This document shows, piece by piece, positions 53,390-64,000 of a stretch of 64,000 nt of DNA. The stretch spans positions 12,066,856 to 12,130,855 of the forward strand of contig NC_064040.1 of the NCBI RefSeq assembly GCF_932526225.1. The letters are read 5' to 3'. Position 1 is the stretch's first letter, and every line of letters starts with the position of its first letter. The notes beneath the pieces were generated by a model. The model made no database searches. It saw only the letters and a program-made list of their open reading frames with translations, and had not been told where the DNA came from. The position numbers and the translations under genes are program-made. The DNA is from Nematostella vectensis (lineage: Eukaryota > Cnidaria > Anthozoa > Actiniaria > Edwardsiidae).

Positions 53390-56300
53390 ATGGCCGACTT
53401 CCGCAAGAAGCGAAAATATTGTGAACACTGCCATCAGTACTTGAGTTTAAGGACTTATCGTAGGCATTTAAGCCTGTATTTTGACTGTAAAAACAAGAAA
53501 TGGAAGTGTGACGATTCGTCAGACGATGAATTATTTGCGAATATCAACGCACCTAACAATGACAGTCGACAAGAAGCATTGGAAATGGAGGAATCAAGCA
53601 AGGAAGAACAGCAAGGTACAGTTTGGAGTTTAAGAGCTTAAATGCTATATTTATGGTAGATCGTTTAGAAAGTCTAAACGAAAAATTATCATTTTTGGCG
53701 GGAATATAAATGGTTGTCACTGCAGGGGGGGGGACTTCACAATTCCTTGCAAAACACATCAAGGCAAAAGAGGTTTCTAATGCGATGTGTCTTAACTTTC
53801 AATAATATGTTGTTGCATCATGGAAGTGAAAAATATTAAACACTGTGGCTTTCATGAAATTGTCCCTCAACTTTGTTGTAGAAATTACTACAAAGTCATT
53901 CATTATTTTCAATGCTCATGTCATGACTAAGACAGAGACAGAATACCAAGACAAGAAAAAATGTTCCAGGGATATTGTACACTAAATGTCCAAGGTATTT
54001 TTAATCCAACTGTTCTTTTCGTGACAAAATACAGCAAATGTGTGACTGGGATTAGAGGAGACCAAAATATCACAGGATATTTGTACTCTTTCCCAGTCTT
54101 ACTCCTGCGATATTCTGTATGCATCTCGGTGCAGTTAGATAATAAAATAACATATTATACTATTTAAAGTATTATTTAGTAAATAAACCCCTTCTGGCGG
54201 CTGGGATATGGACGGATAATGTCTAAAGGATGAGAAATGGTGCCAAAAATAAACTTTTGAGGACCATTTCTCATCCGCGGACATTATCCGCCGATATCAC
54301 AGTGAGCCAAAGGAGGGGTTTATTTATTTTATATCCCAGTGACTACACTGAAAATGCGAAAACTGTCTTCTGCGCACGCTGACGTGTACTGGAATGACGC
54401 CTCAAGCGCGCCCTGTTATTTTTGCCATTCGCAATCCATCAAAATCCATACAACAATTTTTTCCGTAGAACAAGAACTACAAGTTCACCTAGACTGTTTT
54501 CTTATTGTTCTGCTAGTTATTCTTCTTCTAATTATTCAAAGTTGATTTTATGGTCTGGGTATGGATTACTGTTGCTACTTTTGTACTTATAGCTGATACC
54601 AATTTTTGATTTACCAATTATGTTTTTTTGACATTGCAGGGGTAGATACCAAGACAGGAAGCTCTGAGGAAGATATGTCTAGTGATGGAGATGATGATTG
54701 GGCATATACAAACCAGGACAACAGAACATTTGGAACAGAAGAAGTGCCAGCAATAGCAGAAGTATGGGAACTGTCAGAGAAAGACATCAACTGTGATTTT
54801 ACAGAGGATGGGGACTTGCCATGTATTGATACCAATCCTGCTAGTTCATTAGTTACATCTATGAGGCCCATTGCTAAGTGTGCCATGGTGTTTCTTTGCT
54901 TATGGACTTCATTTTGCTCTGTATCTGACAATGCTCTCGATATTTTGCTGTCCTTTTTTAGAGTGTTGTTAGAATCACTTAGCAGAACGATTCCACTGAC
55001 AGCGGCCTTTGCAGCTATCCTTCCAAATACTGTGCACCTGTACAGAGCTAATCTTGGCATTGAAAAAGACCAGTTTGTAAAATATGTGGTATGTGCAAGC
55101 TGTAGCAGCATATACAATTTTCAAGACTGTTATAAACTCACATGGGACGGTAAGCGGGTTACTCGGTTGTGTCCATATGTGGCATTTCCACATCACCGTC
55201 AAGTATTTCGTAGAACTGCCTGCAATGAACCTTTGTTGAAACAGATTACTTTAAAGAATGGACAATCGAGCTTATACCCGTTTAAGGTTTATTGCTATAA
55301 AAGCATAGCACATACCTTAAATAGGTTTTTGCATAGGCCAGGATTTGTTGACATGTGTGAATCATGGCGAAAGAGGGACATACCTACTGGTTTTCTTGCT
55401 GATGTATATGATGGCAGAGTCTGGAAAGAGTGGCAGACTGTTGATGGTGAGCAATATTTAGCATTGCCTTATAATTATGGCTTCATGGTAAATGTGGACT
55501 GGTTTCAACCATTCAAGCACTCTGTATACAGTGTTGGGGCTCTCTATATGGTTTTAATGAATCTGCCAAGATCAGAGAGGTTCAAACCAGAAAATCTTTT
55601 CTTAGTTGGCATAATACCTGGTCCTCATGAGCCAAAAGAAAACATAAATAGTTTTCTCCAGCCCCTTGTTGCTGAATTGAACATTTTGTGGAGTGAAGGT
55701 TTACAAGTAAGACTGCAACAAGAAGAGAACATCACGACATTTCGAGCTGCTCTTCTCTGTGTTGGATGCGATGTGCCTGCTACACGTAAAGTCTGTGGAT
55801 TCACTGGTCATTCTTCATGCAATGGTTGCTCCAAGTGCAAAAAAATATTTCCAGGCAATGTTGCTGATGGAATGGACTACTCAGGATTTGAACCTCAGCC
55901 ACCCAGGACAAATAAAGAACACAGGGGTCGAGTTCAAGAAGTGCTTAATCAGACTTCGGCAACTGATCAAGCTTTGAAGGAGAGACAATATGGTCTGCGC
56001 TATAGTGAACTACTTCAGCTACCTTATTTCGATGCTGTTAGGTTCCACACTATAGACCCCATGCATGCTTTATTTATGGGGACTGCCAAACACATGCAGA
56101 AAGTGTGGCTGGCTGAAGAACGTCCAGTCAATAAGAAGGGAAATCTATCACAGATCCAAAAAAAACTTGATGAGTTAAGACCTCCATCTAGTATTGGTCG
56201 AATGCCATCAAAAATAGAAAACTCCTATGGTAGTTTCACTGCTGACCAATGGAAATCATGGACTTTGTTTTTTTCAATATATTCCCTATGGAATATATTA

Positions 56301-57356
56301 CCACCAGCAGATTTAGAACTGTGGCGAAACTTTGTCATGGCATGCACGCAATTTTGCTCACCTATTTTAACACAGGGTAGGGCTAAACTTGGACACACAT
56401 ACATTTTGAAATTTGGACAAGACTTTGAAAGGCTGTATGGAAAAGAAAGGGTCACCCCAAACATGCACCTTCAGACCCACATTCTTGATTGTGTTTTAGA
56501 TTATGGACCAGTTTATTCTTTTTGGCTCTTCAGCTTTGAAAGGTATAATGGTATTATAGGAGAATACTGCACTAACGAACGAGCTGTGGAAATTCAACTC
56601 ATGCGTAGATTTACTTCTGAGCTCTATGTCAGAGATATTGAGTTACCAAGTGAATTCAAGGAAGCATTCCAACCTCTTCTTAATAGACTCAAGGGTCAAC
56701 AGGTAGGCACCCTTTCTCGACAGGAAGAGAAGCTTTCGAAAAAAGTAATTGAGACAAGTCTTCTGGCTGTTGGTCCAGTTCGCCGGAGTGATCATTGGCC
56801 AGTTCTGGAATCTGATGATATGTACCAGTTCCATCCTCCCCAGTCAAAATCAAGTGTGTCAAAGCATCAATTAGATCATCTCAAGGAGGCCTACCTTACC
56901 ATATTTGCACAACTGGATCCTGACTCGGTCACAAGGTTCTTTGACAGATATGCATCAGTGTCAATTGGAAGGGAACGTTTTGGTTCAGCTCATTCTAGAG
57001 GGGAGCGTTCCTCATTCATAACTGCCAGATGGTGTGGTTTCAGGGGACAGATTGACAAGAGTGGTGTAGATGTGCGTCGTGGGGTAGTAGACTACTACAT
57101 GAGACAGAATGTTACTGTAAATGGCTCAATCAGGTCATGTTTGTTCGCAGCTGTACGATGGTTCCAAAAACACCAAGATCGCTATTTATTGGGAGCTCCA
57201 ACTGAAGTGTGGTGCAGAAATCTATATGACGATGATGGCCCTGCCAGCTTCATCCCTGGCCAAAGAATTATTCCCAAATTTATCCCAGCATTTGAACTAA
57301 TCAAGGGCGAGCGTGTGCTAGTAGTGTGCCCTCTACCAAGGAAACTGGTATGCTAA
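53390..57356 (+). CDS. CACTA/EnSpm transposase, two exons, 980 aa, intact
   Basis: Exons 53390-53615 and 54640-57356 (GT..AG; phase 1 to 1; 226+2717 bp = 981 codons including stop). Exon 1 starts 'MADFRKKRKYCEHCHQYLSL' with a Cys/His pair arrangement typical of the N-terminal finger. The core resembles TNP2-type transposases: 'GIIPGPHEPKENINSFLQPL', 'CDVPATRKVCGFTGHSSCNG', 'CSKCKKIFPG', 'FHTIDPMHALFMGTAKHM' and 'GPVYSFWLFSFERYNG'. Candidate acidic residues are D453, D548 and E709 by my count. It acts in the nucleus to cut and reinsert the element at its terminal repeats. No lesion is visible, so this copy could be active on itself and on relatives. A foldback element sits in its intron. Confidence 0.93.
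54181..54329. mobile_element. Foldback MITE in the transposase intron
   Basis: Imperfect arms of about 65 bp starting 'aataaacccct' and containing 'ggataatgtc' and 'gatgagaaatgg', mirrored to 'ggggtttatt'. Flanked by taa/ta-rich sequence. It leaves the splice sites untouched. Confidence 0.8.
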
Positions 57357-58047
57357 TGAAAGCTTAGATAATTAGGCAGGCATTAGGGAAAAGTTTTTTG
57401 CTTTTCCTTGAGCAATTGTAGGTTAAAAAATTGAATTACAATTAGTGTTTATAGAAACGTCACAGGGGCGGCGGACGGGGAGGGTCAGGGGGGTCGCCAG
57501 CCCCTCCCCCCACTTTTGAAAGTGAGGGGGCAGCACCCCCCCACTTTTCAGAACGGATGTTTCTTTGTATATGAACGGGTTTTTTTTTAAACCAAAGGGT
57601 TTCAAGCGGTACATATGCAACCGACAACAAATTTGTTGAACAGTTTAAAATCCCATGCATAAAAAAACTTAGGTTACCCCCCTGCGTTCTTATAAATAGT
57701 GCTTAAGAATTTTAAACCACTTCCCTCCCTCCCCTCTTGAAACCACCAACCACCCCCCCTGAAACCACTACCGACCCCAATATACAAGAAATTTATAGAT
57801 CCTGGTTTTATAGGTAAGCTAATAAAATGGTGAACTTCAGTTCCCTTAGAAAGACTCAAGAGATTTGTTGGTTAAGTAGGGGGGGGGGGTATGGATCATT
57901 TCTGCAATCACACAATATATCAAAGCCACGGAAAGGGGTTTAAAATTTGAAAACAAAAAATAAAGTATTAATAGGCATTTACACTAAAACTACAGGTTGT
58001 CCCCTGCCTATAAAGAAGTCCTGTTTGGGTATAGGTTCTTACCACTT
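57357..58047. other. Spacer between transposase and kinase genes
   Basis: Convergent 3' ends. Contains GC-rich repeat-like sequence at about 57470-57560 ('caggggcggcggacgggg'), C/G runs and no ORF. Confidence 0.5.
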
Positions 58048-59594
58048 TTATGTTTTATCATTGCGACAGAACTCTTTAAGGGATTCAATTACTTGACCCA
58101 TAGATGGACGAAAGCACTTCTGAGACTGGCAATGTAATGCTAAAGTTCCAATTGTATCAACTTTTGCAACTCTGTTAACTTTGTTGATGATATAACCAAA
58201 GCTGTACACATCACTTTGCTCAGACTCACTGTCTTCACCACGGACAGTCTCGGGAGCTACCCAAGGGTGAAGCTCACTGTACATAACAGCATCTCCCATT
58301 TCCGACTTTGCAGGCTTTTCCAAAGTCTATAATGACAGGGTGTGTGTGTCCATTTGGCCTGTCAAGCAGAATGTTTTTCTGGTAAAGATCATTATGAATT
58401 ACACCAAGGTCATGCAAGGACTTGAGACCCAAAGCACACTTATGTAAAATAAACATCCATTTTTCCTTTTTGATAGAAGTACATTTCATTAGAGCACTGT
58501 GTAATGTAAGGCTACTTTCTGGAGTTGCTGAATGGAATGATGTTACAATATAAAAGGGTTGCTGAATTATGTTTATTCCAAGCAAAACAGTTCTTTTGCA
58601 TCAATTTTGCCATGCACTTTTTTGACACACACTTTAAAGTTCTTCCACATCATAAGTTGACAAGCTCCATAGCTTCCAGACCCTATAACCAATCCCCCTT
58701 CTTTGCAGGGTGTCATTTGACTTGATGGGATGTAGTCATTTCAGAAGATAATTGACCCTGCCTGGAGCATAGTTTTTCCATAGCCTTTGGTTTGTTAGCA
58801 TTTCTTTCTTCCAGTTTATTGACAAGTGTTGCCAATGTCTTTTTTTGTATTTGCAAGGTTTGCACTTTTTTAAATGGATTGTGCGTGACTATTTATCATT
58901 CGCTTCAGTTGTTTATTTTTAACAGCTATCTCATCTTCTTTCTCTCTCAGTTTTTGTTCCAGTTGCAAGCTTACTTCATTGGTTGGTCCAGTCTGTTCAA
59001 TCCCACACTCAGTGGAAACTTCAATGTGCCTTATCCTGTAGTAAAAGGTTTCGGAACAACCATCCTTTTGTCGACATGATTGTCTTTTTACAAAGGGAAA
59101 GGCCATCTTAACTATTTTACCTGCTTCTACTTTGTTTATAGTGTGGTATTTAAACTTGAGAAGTTTAAAGACATCATCACACTTTGTCTTCCATGACTTT
59201 GAATTTTCCAAGCCTTCCATCTGTGTTTTTAGCCTGAGTATGACATAAAATTATCACAATTAAGATGGATAATTAAATAATAACTGTAGCATAACATAAA
59301 AGCAATTGATTGTAGTGTCTAAACCTATATCTCATAATTATTTATAATATAGACACCAGTGTTTTGCTAGGTAATAAGCTTATATACACAACTCGCAAAA
59401 TTATAATATAGAAAACTACATTCGGGACCTCGGGTGATGAATTCTGATGAATCATTTGAAGCGATTTTGTCTGTTTTCTGTGTATGTCTATATAATTAAG
59501 ATAAAAAACGGTGGTAGTAAGATTACATGGCCAATGCTTACCATTCAGCTTTCTCTGCTCTAAAATCGGACTTCAGCTTCATGGAGGACGCCAT
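58048..59594 (-). pseudogene. Coiled-coil + protein kinase gene carried inside the CACTA element
   Basis: Exon 1 is 59594-59542 (ATG; donor GTAAGC). Exon 2 starts at 59233 after 'atactcag' and joins in phase. Exon 2 first encodes a basic domain with 'FVKRQSCRQKDGCSETFYYR' and a coiled coil ('LQLEQKLREKEDEIAVKN'). A kinase domain follows: Gly loop 'VIGSGSYGACQL' (58683-58666), Lys in 'VCVKKV', catalytic 'GVIHNDLYQKNILL' (HND for HRD; 58396-58385), DFG (58327-58319), 'HPWVAPETV' (APE at 58257-58249), and 'SDVYSFGYII'. The order and motifs are those of a eukaryotic Ser/Thr-Tyr kinase fold. Lesions: frameshifts near 58868, about 58760 and 58300, plus an in-frame TGA near 58750. It lies wholly within the transposon ends. 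No such cargo is known to me in CACTA elements. Confidence 0.85.
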
Positions 59595-59615
59595 CTTGTG
59601 AGTAGAATACAAGTG

Positions 59616-59662
59616 TCACGTGGTTTTACTGTATGTAGGCGACATACAGAGAAACCACGTGA
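59616..59662. repeat. Near-perfect palindrome 5' of the kinase gene
   Basis: 'tcacgtggttttactgtatg' mirrored by 'catacagagaaaccacgtga' around a short loop, with E-box CACGTG at both ends, 22 bp upstream of the kinase ATG. Possible regulatory palindrome or hairpin. A second inverted pair ('agttatttaccg'/'cggtaaataacc', 59731-59742 and 59818-59829) follows. Confidence 0.6.
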
Positions 59663-60049
59663 CTGACGCAAGATACTAAAATATCTTGACTGCGGGATTT
59701 TCGAACAATGTTTTAAGGGTAAAATAAATAAGTTATTTACCGACTTGAGGTCGGTCAGAATAGAGAAAAACTGTGACAGAGGTCTGGGAAATGCTGACCG
59801 AGGCCGGACCTCCCAGCCGGTAAATAACCTATATATTACACCGCCATCTGGTCGCTCTCGCCTTTTTTCCATCAAACCCGCGTATAAGAAACACACACAA
59901 AAAACTCGACGATTTTCACTAGTATCTTGATGATGATTTTAGATGTTTGGCCTACTAAAAGCGACAACAATAAAATTTGTCGCACACGACTGTCACCGTC
60001 AAACACTAAGTGATATTTCAACACACCTTGCAGATATAAGTAAAGATAA

Positions 60050-60395
60050 TCTAGTGAGTGTAAATCCATGCAAATCTAAATTTGATCTTTGAACTGTATT
60101 TGCACAAAATAAAAACATGAAATTTACATACAAATTTACCATCCAAGCAAATAAGTCAAAGTTGATCTTTGAAATGTTATTTGCACAAAATACAAACATG
60201 AAATTTACATACAAGTTTACCATCCAAGCAAATTATTCAAAGTTGATTTTTGAAAAGTGTTTGCACAACATGCAAATATAAAATTTGTATACACGTTTAC
60301 TACCAAAGCAAATCAGGCACCAAATATAGTGCCTGATATTTAAATCATATTTGCGCGATGGGCAAAGTTGTGTAAATCCGTTTTTTCGTCCAGTG
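60050..60395. repeat. CACTA right terminus: 80-bp subterminal direct repeats
   Basis: 'gatctttgaa' or its variant at 60084, 60164 and 60244 marks three 80-bp repeats containing 'catgaaatttacatacaa' and 'ccaagcaaat', with a degenerate fourth running to the terminal repeat. Probable transposase-binding array. Confidence 0.9.
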
Positions 60396-60940
60396 GGTGC
60401 TGATCACACTAAAGGGTGGAAACGCATAGAATTTCAATGATGATAGCGTCAGTGTAAACGTGTCTACTGCTAACGCTCCCGGGTCGGGTTTGAACGACAC
60501 ATAACGAGTGAATTGTTTATTAAGCCTACTGGCGAATAGATCAATGTTAGGGCTGAATTCCAGCTCAAAAAGTGCAAATGACACTAGATCTGTATTAAGC
60601 ATCCACTCTGTTTTTCGTATTTTGGTTCTAGATTCCCGGTCTGCGAGGCAGTTAGCGATCCCGGGGATATGGGCTGAGCTAAGCCATATGCCTCTAGTTA
60701 TACACCACTCCCAAATAGTCTTCCCCAGTAGGTTAAGTTCTGGAGAGTGGCTCGTTCCCATGTGGTTTAGAACTGCGATGGCCGTTGTGTTATCAATCAT
60801 AGCTCTAACGTGCGCATCCTTACAGTATGTCTTTAACCCTAAAAATACCGCTAACAGCTCGAGATAGTTAATATGGTGTTTCTATTCCTTTACGGACCAG
60901 GTACCCCCTGTGCTATCATTCTCAAATACCGCGCCCCAGC
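60396..60940 (-). pseudogene. DIRS RNase H domain
   Basis: 'MIDNTTAIAVLNHMG', 'LSSAHIPGIANCLADRESR' and 'NIDLFASRLNKQFTRYVSFK' are characteristic DIRS RNase H and connector blocks. The part upstream of 60800 is in the same sense with a stop ('HHINYLELLAVFLGLK'). The frame is cut at 60396 by the CACTA end. Confidence 0.88.
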
Positions 60941-62030
60941 CTAGATTCGACGCATCGGTCGTGAGGGTATGCGACGGGGCCCCGTGGGATATGACATTTT
61001 TGTTGTCAAGTTACCTCGGTTGGATTTTAGCGCCTTAGATTTATCACTCTCAAGGGATCGATAATATAGTGGGCCATACATAACTCCTGGGAAAGAAGAT
61101 ATAATTTTCCCAATAACACAGGCTAGTTCGCGAATGGTCAGGCGTGAAGCTACCCTGAGATCGTGACAGCGCTTTTGAAGGGTAATCGCTTTTTCTTGCA
61201 TGAGCCTGATTGACATGTCGACTGAATTAATTATAAACCCAAGCAGTACTAGGCTCTGTGACGGAATAAACACGGGTTTTTCCGGGTGGATAACAAAGCC
61301 CAAGGAGTCGAATAGTGTAAACGTTTCAATAACGTTGTTTGTACATTCGGCATATGTTTTGCCTTGTAGGAACAAATCATCAATGTAACTAGCGACAATA
61401 TGACCGTTCCTATGGAGCTCCGCGAGCGGGGGCTTTAGCAGTTTTGTGAATACCCGAGGGCATGAGGCTAACCCGTTGGGGAGGCAAGTGAATTGGTAAA
61501 GTTGATCGTTCCAATAAAACCGGAGGTATCTACGGAACGAGGGGCTGACTGCGACTGAAAAATAGGCGTCTTTAAGATCTAAGCTCGCCATATAGCAATT
61601 CTGCTCGACCAGTTTGAGTATTGACGCTAGTGTATCCATCTTAAAGTGGTGGTAGGTCACGTACTCATTGAGCCCCTTAAGGTTAAGGACCATGCGATAA
61701 CTACCGTCCTTTTTTAAGACGGACAAAAATATTAGAAATAATCTCCCCCGGTGAATGATGTGCTGATTCAATAATAGCTTTTTTGGATAGCTTAGCTATC
61801 TCAGCCTCGATGATACCTGACTCATGTTCGGAGAACGTGATCTGCGGCCGGTGGCCATTATGCGGCGTGTCATCAAAACTGATAACTGCACCTTTAACGG
61901 TTGTCAATATTTCCTTATCAGAGGTGATACTATGCGAAACATGCAAGCGGTGGTGTAGGCATCCGGCCACAAAGCTGTCACATTTACTTTTAAGATATTG
62001 TGTAACGTTAGCTATCACTGTGTGGTTATG
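60941..62030 (-). pseudogene. DIRS reverse transcriptase
   Basis: The N-terminal lead contains 'HHSPGEIISNIFVRLKK', then a frameshift at about 61720. The RT body has 'YRMVLNLKGLNEYV', 'MASLDLKDAYFSVAV' (first Asp), 'FTCLPNGLASCPRVFTKLLK' and the active site 'SYIDDLFL' (YIDD at 61387-61376). A further shift occurs at about 61010. Reverse-transcribes the element's RNA. Inactive here. Confidence 0.92.
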
Positions 62031-62039
62031 ACAACTTAC

Positions 62040-63232
62040 CGAATCTTTTATATCTTTTAGGCGGCGTATTCTTGTCCTTGCGCGGTTTCCCCCTGAACGG
62101 TGTTCGGGGGCCCTTGGACAAAAAAGGCTGTCTGTCGCTTGACCGGCTATGGTATCCACCGCGTCCCGTCCAAGAGGAGATAGGCTTTCCACCATGCTTT
62201 CCTTTGTTAGGTTTGAATTCGGGTCTCGGCCCTAGCAATTTTGAGATGCTGTTCATCTCCTTGGCGTCCCTGATTTGCTTCGCCAGGTCTTCCCCGAATT
62301 ACAGGCTACACTTATCCTGATCCGGGCCTGGTTTAGCGCACAGGGAGGCGAACTCCTTGTTCAGGACGGGCTTGATTTGCTCCCGTCGCACGAGCGAGAG
62401 CTCAGCCGTGGCATGACCAACAAGGCTGATGGCGTCTATTGCCTTCGACAGGTTGTCAGTGGTGTCCGCTTTTTTAGTTTGCTTGAGTAAGCTATCGCAG
62501 CATTGTAAAATGCTGAATGTGGCTTTCTGCAGGGTCTGCTGGACATTGGCCACTTTAATGTCAGCTTTCCGCTTAAACCCGGCATTTTAGCCCAAATTTC
62601 GGGGTTCACACGCGGCACTAATTTCGTGGCAGTTCTGCGGTTTCGCATGTTTTGCCAGTAATGGCTTCAGCCTATCGGCCGCAATGCTCGAACCCCATAG
62701 CTTTTTCGCTATTTTTGCTATTCGGTCGTTGACCGCCTCACAGACTGCTTCCTCGTCTTCGATATCAGCCTCTAGTGCATCGAAGAACGCGTCCTCACCC
62801 GGGTCGGGTACATTTTCGTTGGGATTGCCCTTGTTAGGGTCAGGCTGAGTGGACTTTAGAAATTCCTCGATTCCCTCGTCCTCCACGGTGTGGCTAAGAC
62901 GGTCCGCTCGGTCGCGTCCCTTGGGACCTTTTGCCCCCTCTTAGTCGTCGTCCGAGCTACTGAGCGTGTTCTCCGGCGGTGCCGTTTTGCGCTTTCTTGA
63001 ACGTTGACGCCCTGTGCTGTGTGGGCACTCATGAAGGAGGCCAGAGTATCCGCCATGCTGGCCATGTTTCTGTTTAAATCGTTCTGTTTAAAAGGTACGG
63101 AGTACCTCGTGGCTTTCGCCATTACCCCGGTGGGGTTCAGTTTGCATCGGTGATGCTGTGTGGGTGTCCGATGGACCGCTAGCCTCATCTTCGAGCATGT
63201 GCTAAAGGGAGGCATTTTCAGCTTTGTTCGAC
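62040..63232 (-). pseudogene. DIRS gag-like ORF
   Basis: Starts 'MSNKAENASL' then TAG (codon 11, about 63200) and continues 'HMLEDEASGPSDTHTASPMQ'. Acidic middle 'DAFFDALEADIEDEEAVCEA' (about 62790), then 'VPRVNPEIWAKMPGLSGK', 'DALNKEFASL'-like helical region and a basic glycine-rich tail ('GYHSRSSDRQPFLSKGPRTP'), as in DIRS gag proteins. At least three frameshifts. Confidence 0.8.
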
Positions 63233-63240
63233 ATGTTTTA

Positions 63241-64000
63241 GTAAGGTACTAAAAATATATAGAACAAGTGACGATTAGTTAGTATAAAGAATAACAAAAC
63301 ACGATGGATTGGTTGTTAACCCCGAAGTACTCACGATTACCAAAGGTAATAGTTGAAGTAGATGTATAATTTTTGAAGTAGTTGATCTGCGATCAGGTAG
63401 GCGTGTGGCTGCTGTGAAAGCGAGCGTACAATGGCTCGATAAGCAAGCGCGCGTGCTTCTCATGTTAGTCTGTAGTGACGTATGACTGATGACAGATAGA
63501 ACTGAGGTGGTTCATCCATGATCTGAGCATTGTGTTGGAGCCGCCAGGTAGTACTTTGCATTCTAGATTCAAATCAAGTTTTGAGTTGCTAACATTGAAT
63601 AGGACCAGGTTAGGAAACTGAAGGGCAAAACAACATTAATTCCACAGATTCTATACAAGTGCTCCAAAGCCAGACAATTATGTAAGTTTTTAGAAGGATT
63701 CTCATTACAAGAAAGTCTATTCAGAGCCGCAACATTGACCGGGTTTCTTCTTGATAACCACAAGTCACAGCCAATGTCAGTCATGCATTTTTATATCTTT
63801 ATATGTCTGAGTAAATGATGATGTGTCCTTTACAATGGCGTCCTTTTGCGCCCTGAAGATGTCGGTCACAGCATTAGCGAATGCTGGAAAGTGACGAATC
63901 CATGTCAGAATTTAAAAAAAACCCAGTGTTCTCAGACCTCAGTGTTCTCAAGGACAGCTCTGTTCGTCTCGTTACTGGTCATGAACTCTTTCACCATCTC
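63241..64000. other. DIRS 5' flank and unassigned sequence
   Basis: No supported gene. On the minus strand 64000-63930 has a short open stretch ('MVKEFMTSNETNRAVLENTE') that may be an exon end running in from beyond the window. The rest shows nothing recognisable. Confidence 0.35.

Larger units (their letters stand above)
49078..60395. mobile_element. CACTA/EnSpm DNA transposon, 11.3 kb, with three genes
   Basis: It begins 'cactggacgaaaaaacgg' (49078) and ends in the exact inverse (60395), with 22-bp perfect terminal repeats. The 3-bp flanks are agt and ggt, close to the 3-bp duplication usual for this superfamily. It interrupts the DIRS ORF, and the uninterrupted sequence survives at 31612-31853. 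Contents: second ORF (-), transposase (+), coiled-coil/kinase (-), and subterminal repeats. Perfect ends suggest recent insertion, but at least two genes carry lesions. Confidence 0.95.
48018..63240 (-). mobile_element. DIRS-type tyrosine-recombinase retrotransposon, split by a CACTA insertion
   Basis: Order on the minus strand is gag (63232-62040), RT (62030-60941), RNase H (60940-60396), then after the 11.3-kb insertion the linker and tyrosine recombinase (49077-48018). That order is diagnostic of DIRS elements, which integrate through a circular intermediate and make no target duplication. Precise DIRS termini and internal complementary region were not located. Stops and frameshifts make the copy inactive. 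Confidence 0.9.

Noticed and set aside
54339-54545. 68-codon plus-strand ORF with a hydrophobic end
   Set aside because: Lies in the transposase intron beside a foldback element; no supporting feature.

Overview
This window is animal nuclear DNA with no sign of bacterial organisation. Its genes have introns with GT..AG borders, and it carries long AT-rich spacers, satellites, minisatellites and many classes of eukaryotic transposon (CACTA/EnSpm, DIRS, piggyBac, hAT, CR1/L2-like LINEs, a Mutator-like relic and several foldback elements). The mix of elements and a divergent single-exon rhodopsin-type receptor suggest a cnidarian, probably an anthozoan. That placement is inferred from family content, not measured.

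Layout. 1-2354 is a G-rich satellite of about 86-bp units arranged in a 952-bp higher-order repeat. 2.6-4.1 kb holds foldback elements and a tRNA-like fragment. 4.2-5.2 kb is a minus-strand GPCR. 8.5-9.6 kb is a 23-bp minisatellite. From 25.7 kb down to 9.6 kb runs a minus-strand gene cluster: one intact 11-coding-exon gene that I do not recognise (24505 down to 16488; 625 residues with every exon junction in phase), followed by dead partial copies. About 3.1 kb of this dead material was tandemly duplicated (10479-13586 and 13587-17138), and one copy later expanded a GGCGAT hexamer from a few copies to about 80.

25.9-37.7 kb contains MITE-like elements, minisatellites, a decayed piggyBac transposase, a DIRS fragment, LINE relics and a frameshifted gene for a coiled-coil/SAP protein. 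37.7-40.2 kb is a ZMYM/TTF-type hAT transposase with in-frame stops. 40.5-46.5 kb holds three LINE copies, the largest sitting beside a Mutator-like transposase relic.

48.0-63.2 kb is a composite. A DIRS retrotransposon (minus strand: gag, RT, RNase H, tyrosine recombinase) is split by an 11.3-kb CACTA transposon at 49078-60395 with perfect terminal inverted repeats. The CACTA carries three genes: its transposase (+), a divergently transcribed second ORF (-), and, unexpectedly, a coiled-coil plus protein-kinase gene (-), now disabled.

Most promising for new biology: the kinase cargo inside the CACTA element, and the unrecognised secreted or membrane helical-protein gene family with its dead tandem copies and the 23-bp arrays that sit just 3' of each copy's last exon.
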